Positions 57,985-64,000 of a stretch of 64,000 bases of DNA are shown in pieces; positions within the stretch are counted from its first letter, which is position 1, and each line of letters begins with the position of its first letter. The DNA is taken from NCBI GenBank assembly GCA_964649415.1, contig CAZYSK010000029.1:1-64000 (forward strand), read 5' to 3'. Below the pieces are notes generated by a model, which was given only the letters and a program-made list of their open reading frames with translations, searched no databases and was not told the DNA's origin. The translations under genes and the position numbers were made by a program. Origin of the DNA: CAZYSK01 sp964649415. GTDB taxonomy: Bacteria > Chloroflexota > Anaerolineae > B4-G1.

Positions 57985-58653
57985 CTATCTGTCCTTTATC
58001 GTGAACACCTGGGAGTAAACCATCCTGGCCTTCTCGTTGCAACGGGCATCCGATCTATCAAGAGAATAGCAAAAGGCAAATCGATAATGACCAGATGGGA
58101 CCAACGCCAGTTGCACATAGTGTTGAAAGCGCGAACATCCCTCTCTATCAGGATCTTGCCAAGCTTCTTGATCCCAAGAACACCTGAGGTTTTCTCCCGG
58201 TTTCAGTTCTCTCACAGGAGGAGTTGATTCCAATCTGTTCGTTACCATGTACACTGCATCTTCACCTTCCACCTTCTGTATGATAGGCCACGAACATCCT
58301 CCGACGTAAAAAATGGTTCTTTCCAGATCGTTCACTGCAACGTATTCGATTTGCTCACCCCTACCATACATGCTCTTGGAGGTATCTAATCTTACCTGAT
58401 CCCGAGACAGTGTACCAGTGCCCGGGATACTGGTGGGTGTGGTTCGCGTCAGTGCGGCAGTAGAAGTTGGTGGCTTCGTAGGCTCACCGGCAGGGCGTGA
58501 AGCCGTGGTGCACGTGGTAGGCAAGGTATTGGTTGGTGATGCAGATGTTACAGCCATTCTGTGCGAGATCTCCGCCCCGCATCCAGCAAGGAGAAGAATA
58601 GCCGCGAGGACTCCTAGGACCTCCAGCGTGCAGACACCCGGCCTTTGTACCAT
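57985..58653 (-). CDS. Lipoprotein with Ig-like domain
   Basis: The 222-residue product from the ATG at 58653 has a signal peptide with lipobox LLLAGC (about residue 25). A Thr/Pro/Ser-rich linker (35-75) follows, then a beta-rich domain (about 85-220; VRLDTSKSMYGRGEQIEYVAVNDLERTIFYVGGCSWPIIQK in part). This resembles Ig-like (BsuPI/Big-type) domains that start with 'yxxGexI'. Four cysteines in the domain could form disulfides. It diverges from the large protease gene. The function is unknown. Confidence 0.7.
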   Translation of the reverse strand: MVQRPGVCTLEVLGVLAAILLLAGCGAEISHRMAVTSASPTNTLPTTCTTASRPAGEPTKPPTSTAALTRTTPTSIPGTGTLSRDQVRLDTSKSMYGRGEQIEYVAVNDLERTIFYVGGCSWPIIQKVEGEDAVYMVTNRLESTPPVRELKPGENLRCSWDQEAWQDPDREGCSRFQHYVQLALVPSGHYRFAFCYSLDRSDARCNEKARMVYSQVFTIKDR

Positions 58654-58747
58654 TTTCTTCACATCCCCTCGCTTGTGGGCTGGAGAGAATTCTACGAGCA
58701 TGATTGAATATGGCCACAATTGTACATAGCTCAAGGAGGGAAGTCAA

Positions 58748-61700
58748 ATGGGAAAAACGGTGTCTTCCAGGTTCCTCACTGCGTCCCACTTGTCAAGATT
58801 CGTAGCCACTGCCGCACTTGTAGGCATTCTATTGGTGGCGACAAGTCCTTTCATTAGGGGACAGGATATTCAGGACACGGTTGTAGTTCGCCTATCCAAG
58901 GAGACCTACACTCAAGTCGCTGACATTCCTACTGTACATGCGATTGACTACGGTTCGTTCGTTTGGCTCGAGCTAACCACGTCGAGTTTCGAACAGCTGC
59001 GCACCGCCGGGGTGGCGTTCGAACGGCAGAAAGACCCAACAGTGCTGAGGTTTCAGAATTATGAATTCGACACCCGTACAGCAGACAAGCCACCTTCCGT
59101 GCCTTCCCGCCTGACTAGCACGCCTATACCGCATACCCCCGGGTTCTACATCGTACAGATGCTTGGCCCAACTAAGGATCAGTGGTTGATCCATCTGCAA
59201 GCCTATGACTTGGACGTCCTACAATACTACTCCCCTCATGCATATCTAGTCAGAACCACACCCGAGCAGGCCCGTAGAGTTGACGAGCTCGATTTTGTGC
59301 GCTGGGTTGGCCCTTACCATCCCGCCTACCGAATTGCTTCAAACTTGCTGCAGCGGTCTGGGATCATTGAGAACGTCAGCGTGACCATCTACGATGATGG
59401 GCAAGTGGATGGTACAGTGGATCGCACGATCAAGACAATCGGAGCTCTGGGCGGCAGGCAACTCCGTCAAGAGAAGGCAAGAACCGACGAACCACTCACA
59501 GCCGTTGTATTCACCATGCCTGCTTCGGCACTGACATCCGTAGCACAGCTAGACCATGTTGTTTGGATTAGCTATCAGATGCCCGAGTGGGTCCTAGAAG
59601 ATGAGATATCTGACCAGATCATCGCCGGCAACTTCGATCCTCTAGAACCTGGCTACCGGGATTGGTTGTCCTCCAAGGACGTAAGTGGTGATGGAGTAAC
59701 GGTAGCATTAGTCGATTCAGGCTACGACACTGGTGACAATTCCACTGCACACCCAGACCTCCGAGGACGACTGATCCCTATAGATACCAATGGGATACTC
59801 CCAGGAGGCCAACCGGATGATGATCGCGGACACGGCACGCATGTCGGCGGTATCATAGCCGCTAACGCAAGCCTAGGCATCACAGACACCAGTGACTTTC
59901 TCATGGGACTTGGCGTTGCTCCTGAAGTCAGCCTAGTCGTTCGAGATGATGCAGGCCCATTGACTGATCTACAGAGAGACAGTGTCACCAATGGAGCCGT
60001 TGCGTCCAATAACAGCTATGGAATCCAGGACGCGAACTCGGGGTATACTAGCGATGATAGAACCCTAGATGAATTGGTACGAGACGCCAACCCGAACACA
60101 GCAACAGTTGCCGAGCCTCTCATCATTGTCTTCTCAGCGGGAAACTGCGGCCAAGGCCCACCGCCTGGAACGCCTCCCCTGTCGTGTAAGGGCAACACTG
60201 GTCCCACAAAGGAAGCCAAGAACGTAATCGCCGTCGGGGCAACGGAGAACCAGCGAAACGCTGGCGACATCAACTCAGTGGCCAGCTTCAGTAGCCGTGG
60301 GCCAACAGGAGATGGGCGCGTATATCCCCACGTTGTTGCGCCAGGAGAGAACATAATCTCTACCCGTTCCACTCAACCAGGCTTGTCGGAATGCGATACA
60401 GTGCCAGCAGGAGCCCCTGGCGCGGACCCGACATACTCGATATGCTCTGGGACATCTATGGCAGCGCCCCACGCGACAGGGGCGGTTGCCCTTATCACCG
60501 AATGGTGGAGAGGCTTCAAGAAAGGAACGGATCCGGGCCCAGCTATGGTGAAAGCGCTGCTAGTGAACGGGGCTGTGGACATGGGAATCGCTGATATCCC
60601 CAATAGCGATGAGGGCTGGGGACGAATCAATCTGGGCAACATCATCGACACGAGGATCCCAACGGGTTACTTCGACCAGACAACTATCTTCACAACAACA
60701 GGGGAAACTTGGGCTATTGAGTACGTCCCAGCCGACCCGAACGAGCCAGTCAAGGTATCGCTTGCCTGGACCGATGCCCCTGGGCCAGGAGGCGGCGGAA
60801 ATCCAGATGCTCTGGTCAATGACCTCGATTTGACACTCAGTGGTAGGGACGGCACGATCTACCACGGCAACGTGTTCACCAACGGTTTCTCCACGACCGG
60901 AGGCTCAGCCGATCGGGTGGACAATCTTGAGAACGTGTTCATTCAGAACCCAGCAGATAGCTTCACTATCACGGTAACCGCGGCGGACATCAATGGCGAT
61001 GGCGTTCCCTACAACGGCGACGGCACTGATCAAGACTTTGCCTTGATCTGCAAGAACTGTCTAAACCTAAACCCCTTCGAGATATTGGAGCCGACCAGCG
61101 TTGATCCAGCCTATGCCGGCCCCTACAACAACCCGTCCAAGATAATCGCTCACATAACGAAACCCGCCGACCACTTGAACAAGAGTCACTTCACTGCAAC
61201 CGTTGGTGGTCTCCCAGCCAACGTTGTAACCCTCTACGAGGGCTCTGACGAATACGTCCTGGAGGTTCTGCCACCTGCTCAAAGCGCAAATGGATTGTAT
61301 GATCTGGAAGTATCTGCGACTGCCGGGGTTCAAACGGTCTCAGATTCCGAGACGGATGCTGTCTTGCACGCAGACAGCAGCAACGTCGACGCGGTGCTGG
61401 TCATTGACCGCTCCGGCAGTATGGGGTATTCCGGTTACATGGAGCCCGCCAAGGACGCGGCCACGCTGTTTGTGGACCTCATGAGCGACAATGATCAACT
61501 CGGTGTGGTCAGCTTCGACCACATCATCGAGGTGCCACATCCGCTGGCGGTGGTTGACTCCGTCTCGCGGGATGCTGCCAAACAAGCAATAGCCAGCCTG
61601 ACGGATCGCGGGCTGACTTCCATCGGCGGCGGCCTACAAGAGGGACAGAATCAGCTAACGAACAATGGCGTAGCTACACACCCGTGGGCCATGGTGCTAC

Positions 61701-62764
61701 TCAGCGATGGGTACGAAAACACGGCGCCATGGGTGAACGACGTCCTACCTTCCATACAGGCGACGAAAACAGTGATACACACGATCTCATTGGGCCCAGA
61801 TTCTGACCAGGCGCTGATGATAGACATCGCCGCCCAGACAGGAGGGACGTACAGCTTGATTCCTTCTCGCGATCCTACTGTCGTCAGGCAGCGACTGGGG
61901 CAGGTCTATAGCACCATTGCCGGTGCCGTGAGTGGGCAACAGACGCTTCTCTCCCTGACGGGTCTTGTTCAACCTGGAGAGACGGATCAGAAAAGCGTGG
62001 TCATCGACTCCACCATTGCCGAGGCCACCTTCTCGGTCAACTGGTCCAACAGTACCAGCACCATCTACTTGACACTAAGGAACCCCAACGGCAACACAAT
62101 TGATCCGTCGGCAGCCGTTTCCGATCCGAACGTCACCCACGTCTCCGGGCCGACCTACGCCTACTACCGAGTCATATCACCGACGTTAACCACCGGTGTC
62201 TGGAAGATGATGATCACCGGTGGCTCTATCTCTTCTTCCGGCATACAGGCTATGACCTCGACCGCCGAGGAGAGCTATACTGCGCTCGTTACAGGACGCA
62301 CGACCGGCGCTGCGGTGACTGTGCACGCTTACTTCGACGAGATCAGTTATCAGGCCAACGAACCGATCAAGCTCAGCATCACGCTGTCCGACGATCAACC
62401 CATCCCTGACGGAGAAGTCACGGCGATCGTCGGGCCACTCGTCACCGTTGGACCATCGCCGCAGATCCAGGCATCGGCGGCGCTTCCCAACCCCATTCTC
62501 GCACTCTACGATGACGGTCGACACGGTGACGGCCTGGCCAACAACGGCGTGTACGCCAACACGCTGGATGCCAGCAATACGGTCAATGAGGGAGTCTACA
62601 ACTTCCAGGTGTTTGCCACCGGCACGGCAAGCAACGGTGATCGGTTCGCTCGTTCGCTCCAGCAAAACGTAAGCGTCGGCCTGGATTCCACCAGCTTCAC
62701 GTCCACGTATCAGGAGGTTGCCTTCAACCACACCTGCTACCTGCCGCTCATCCTCAAGCCATAG
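58748..62764 (+). CDS. Secreted subtilisin-like (S8) protease fused to a VWA domain
   Basis: The 1338-residue protein has a signal peptide (residues 1-38) and an N-terminal propeptide-like region. The S8 catalytic domain has Asp in VTVALVDSGYD (about 322), His in DDRGHGTHVGGI (about 361) and Ser in CSGTSMAAPHATGAV (about 570). A proprotein-convertase P-like beta domain is likely at about 640-770. A VWA domain follows (about 880-1060) with the MIDAS motif VIDRSGSMG, and a beta-rich tail ends in CYLPLILKP. It presumably cleaves extracellular or surface proteins, with the VWA part binding a partner or matrix. A GGAGGGAAG site precedes the ATG. The gene is less GC-rich than the left part of the window. 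Confidence 0.9.
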   Translation: MGKTVSSRFLTASHLSRFVATAALVGILLVATSPFIRGQDIQDTVVVRLSKETYTQVADIPTVHAIDYGSFVWLELTTSSFEQLRTAGVAFERQKDPTVLRFQNYEFDTRTADKPPSVPSRLTSTPIPHTPGFYIVQMLGPTKDQWLIHLQAYDLDVLQYYSPHAYLVRTTPEQARRVDELDFVRWVGPYHPAYRIASNLLQRSGIIENVSVTIYDDGQVDGTVDRTIKTIGALGGRQLRQEKARTDEPLTAVVFTMPASALTSVAQLDHVVWISYQMPEWVLEDEISDQIIAGNFDPLEPGYRDWLSSKDVSGDGVTVALVDSGYDTGDNSTAHPDLRGRLIPIDTNGILPGGQPDDDRGHGTHVGGIIAANASLGITDTSDFLMGLGVAPEVSLVVRDDAGPLTDLQRDSVTNGAVASNNSYGIQDANSGYTSDDRTLDELVRDANPNTATVAEPLIIVFSAGNCGQGPPPGTPPLSCKGNTGPTKEAKNVIAVGATENQRNAGDINSVASFSSRGPTGDGRVYPHVVAPGENIISTRSTQPGLSECDTVPAGAPGADPTYSICSGTSMAAPHATGAVALITEWWRGFKKGTDPGPAMVKALLVNGAVDMGIADIPNSDEGWGRINLGNIIDTRIPTGYFDQTTIFTTTGETWAIEYVPADPNEPVKVSLAWTDAPGPGGGGNPDALVNDLDLTLSGRDGTIYHGNVFTNGFSTTGGSADRVDNLENVFIQNPADSFTITVTAADINGDGVPYNGDGTDQDFALICKNCLNLNPFEILEPTSVDPAYAGPYNNPSKIIAHITKPADHLNKSHFTATVGGLPANVVTLYEGSDEYVLEVLPPAQSANGLYDLEVSATAGVQTVSDSETDAVLHADSSNVDAVLVIDRSGSMGYSGYMEPAKDAATLFVDLMSDNDQLGVVSFDHIIEVPHPLAVVDSVSRDAAKQAIASLTDRGLTSIGGGLQEGQNQLTNNGVATHPWAMVLLSDGYENTAPWVNDVLPSIQATKTVIHTISLGPDSDQALMIDIAAQTGGTYSLIPSRDPTVVRQRLGQVYSTIAGAVSGQQTLLSLTGLVQPGETDQKSVVIDSTIAEATFSVNWSNSTSTIYLTLRNPNGNTIDPSAAVSDPNVTHVSGPTYAYYRVISPTLTTGVWKMMITGGSISSSGIQAMTSTAEESYTALVTGRTTGAAVTVHAYFDEISYQANEPIKLSITLSDDQPIPDGEVTAIVGPLVTVGPSPQIQASAALPNPILALYDDGRHGDGLANNGVYANTLDASNTVNEGVYNFQVFATGTASNGDRFARSLQQNVSVGLDSTSFTSTYQEVAFNHTCYLPLILKP

Positions 62765-62852
62765 TCAGACTGGGAGTCCAATTGAGGCGGGCCCTGGCAC
62801 TCAACAACCCGGCCTGGGCCCGCCCCTCCACCATTCACAGAAGGAGGAAACT

Positions 62853-63458
62853 ATGAATCACAACGATGTGGAGCGAGAGAACCTAAGCCAAAAAAGGCAT
62901 CCGCTGTCCCGTCGGGAGGCCCTCAAAGCCCTGGCTGCCCTGGGAGGCGCAGCGACACTCCTGACGTTGCCCAACGAGTGGGAGAAGCCGGTCGTCCAGG
63001 TGGGCACCCTTCCCGTGTTTGCCCAGGCTACTCCTACTTGCCCCAACCCTTCGACGATCTCCAACCTATCCGTCTCTGATCGCCAGGGAAGCTGCAGTCC
63101 TGGGGGAGCAGCCCCAGGGGATCTGTTCTTGGTGACCTTGGCGTATACCGACCCTTGTGGCTTGATGCCTGACCATGCAAGGCTGCGCGCGGCTCTTGGA
63201 TTCTCTCCCTCCGGGTTTACGGATGCTGACGAAGTCGTCCTTGGACCGATCAACATCACAGGCAGCGAGAATGGGTTCACCCAAGGCGATATCGTCGTAC
63301 CGGTGTGTATCGCATTTGGTAGCGACACGAGCACCAACCTGACCGTGTCCGTCATAAACGGCAGTTGGAAACCCAGCAACGAGCTGACAGCCACCATTGC
63401 CTGTCCAAGCGACGTCAACGCACAAGGCGGTCAACCATCTGTGCACCTCAACCCGTAG
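62853..63458 (+). CDS. Small exported protein with twin-arginine-like signal
   Basis: The 201-residue protein starts at the ATG at 62853 (site AAGGAGGAAA). Its N terminus has a twin-arginine motif SRREALKALAALGGAATLLTLP and a later segment EWEKPVVQVGTLPVFAQA, seen in many Chloroflexota secreted proteins. The rest (about 60-200) is a beta-rich domain with four cysteines. I do not recognise the domain. It follows the subtilase-VWA gene by 88 bases in the same direction and could be its substrate or partner, which is inference from position. Confidence 0.7.
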   Translation: MNHNDVERENLSQKRHPLSRREALKALAALGGAATLLTLPNEWEKPVVQVGTLPVFAQATPTCPNPSTISNLSVSDRQGSCSPGGAAPGDLFLVTLAYTDPCGLMPDHARLRAALGFSPSGFTDADEVVLGPINITGSENGFTQGDIVVPVCIAFGSDTSTNLTVSVINGSWKPSNELTATIACPSDVNAQGGQPSVHLNP

Positions 63459-63490
63459 AACGGCACCTGCTTCACACATTTGACAACCCG

Positions 63491-63520
63491 AGAACCCGGC
63501 TCTTGGCAAGACCGGGTTCT
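63491..63520. terminator. AGAACCCGG...CCGGGTTCT hairpin
   Basis: Perfect 9-base arms (63491-63499, 63512-63520) with a 12-base loop after the small exported protein gene. No T run follows, so it may be a dispersed palindrome acting as a terminator. Confidence 0.55.
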
Positions 63521-63539
63521 TGGGTATCAGCCTCTGACA

Positions 63540-64000
63540 ATGTCACAGCCTTCTCACACCCATAGTTCTACGGACGCGGCTTTGCTAGAATACAAGCTGT
63601 TCGCCTGCTGCGCGCGTGCCGAGTGCGACCCAACACATGCTGAACGCGTGGCCCACAGGGCCGCCGAACTGACGGCCTGGGCAGACGTTCCGGTTCGGGC
63701 AGAGGCACACGGGATAGCCCCACTCCTCCACGCTCATCTGAGAGCGGCGGGCGTGCAGATTCCTCCGACCGTTGAACGACAACTGCGGGGGCTCTGTCTC
63801 CGCCACCGGTGGGCCAACCGGGTACGGGCATCCGTACTGCGCAAGATACTGGCGGCCTACGACGCCGCCGGCATCGAGTTGCTGATCCTCAAGGGTGCAG
63901 CACTGGCGCACCTCTTGTACCCACAGCCTGGCTGGCGTCCGATGCGCGACGTGGACATCCTCGTGAGGACACCTGACGCGGTCCGGGCGCAGCGCTTGCT
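63540..64000 (+). CDS. Nucleotidyltransferase family protein (NTP_transf_5-like), cut by window end
   Basis: The open frame starts at the ATG at 63540 (MSQPSHTHSSTDAALLEYKLF) and runs off the window after about 153 residues. The N-terminal helical part (ELTAWADVPVRAEAHGIAPLLHAHL) leads to LILKGAALAHLLYPQPGWRPMRDVDILV, the KG(A)...R..(G/R)D(x)D motif of the uncharacterised nucleotidyltransferase family PF14907. In such genes it is often near exopolysaccharide or surface loci. No strong ribosome site is visible. Confidence 0.75.
   Translation, partial: MSQPSHTHSSTDAALLEYKLFACCARAECDPTHAERVAHRAAELTAWADVPVRAEAHGIAPLLHAHLRAAGVQIPPTVERQLRGLCLRHRWANRVRASVLRKILAAYDAAGIELLILKGAALAHLLYPQPGWRPMRDVDILVRTPDAVRAQRL

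Overview
The window looks like chromosomal DNA from a GC-rich, probably uncultured bacterium of Chloroflexota type (Anaerolineae-like). This is inference. It rests on exported proteins ending in a 'YLPL' motif plus basic residues, a type 2 isopentenyl-diphosphate isomerase, many paralogous MttB-family methyltransferases, a dipeptide-type ABC system with a fused double ATPase, and intergenic DNA full of short palindromes and degenerate heptamer repeats. A 100-base N run at 55571-55670 shows it is an assembled scaffold. No tRNA, rRNA, CRISPR array or transposase was seen.

Layout. 0.1-6.7 kb (minus strand): an SPFH-domain protein, a helical protein, a zinc-ribbon membrane protein and a DUF2207 membrane protein, then an exported glycosidase-like protein, a DUF6485 protein and acyl carrier protein. 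6.8-9.0 kb (plus): isoprenoid genes fni and a polyprenyl diphosphate synthase, translationally coupled. 9.0-14.7 kb (minus): acyl-CoA dehydrogenase, KduD-like SDR, IolB-like isomerase, PPC-domain protein, GH88 unsaturated glucuronyl hydrolase and an IclR regulator, which together suggest uronate catabolism. 15 kb: a spore-photolyase-like radical SAM protein.

15.9-38.6 kb is the most distinctive part: a 21 kb run of genes all on the minus strand. In transcription order it holds three MttB-like methyltransferases, a peptide-type ABC transporter (with a decayed URO-D family methyltransferase between the binding protein and the permeases), a CBS-ACT protein, an Asp/Glu racemase-family protein, methylaspartate ammonia-lyase, a fourth MttB, a two-subunit molybdenum hydroxylase and a fifth MttB. 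It lies downstream of an IclR gene that has a clear promoter and palindromic operator. 39.7-48.5 kb: a GntR regulator diverges from a plus-strand cluster (MttB, Cys/Met-type PLP enzyme, an unrecognised 421-residue protein, threonine-dehydratase-like enzyme, GntR, MttB). All seven MttB proteins are open without an amber codon, so they are non-pyrrolysine types. No corrinoid protein gene is visible. A reasonable inference is uptake and demethylation or deamination of N-methylated amino-acid-like compounds.

48.6-56.9 kb: a WYL regulator facing a GyrI-like protein, a GNAT, an exported Kelch-like protein broken by a frameshift, a two-component system and a secreted duplicated-domain protein. 57.0-63.5 kb is visibly less GC-rich. 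It holds about 1 kb without a credible gene, a lipoprotein, a large secreted subtilase-VWA protein and a small exported protein. The window ends inside a nucleotidyltransferase gene.

The strongest unusual signal is a dispersed 36-bp palindromic unit (core GCGCCATTCCGATGGCGC). It lies in frame inside at least four enzyme genes, in tandem copies exactly 36 bp apart (12 codons), and its consensus is open in five of six reading frames. A second hairpin family (GCGGATG-N4-CATCCGC) has the same arm-4-arm geometry.
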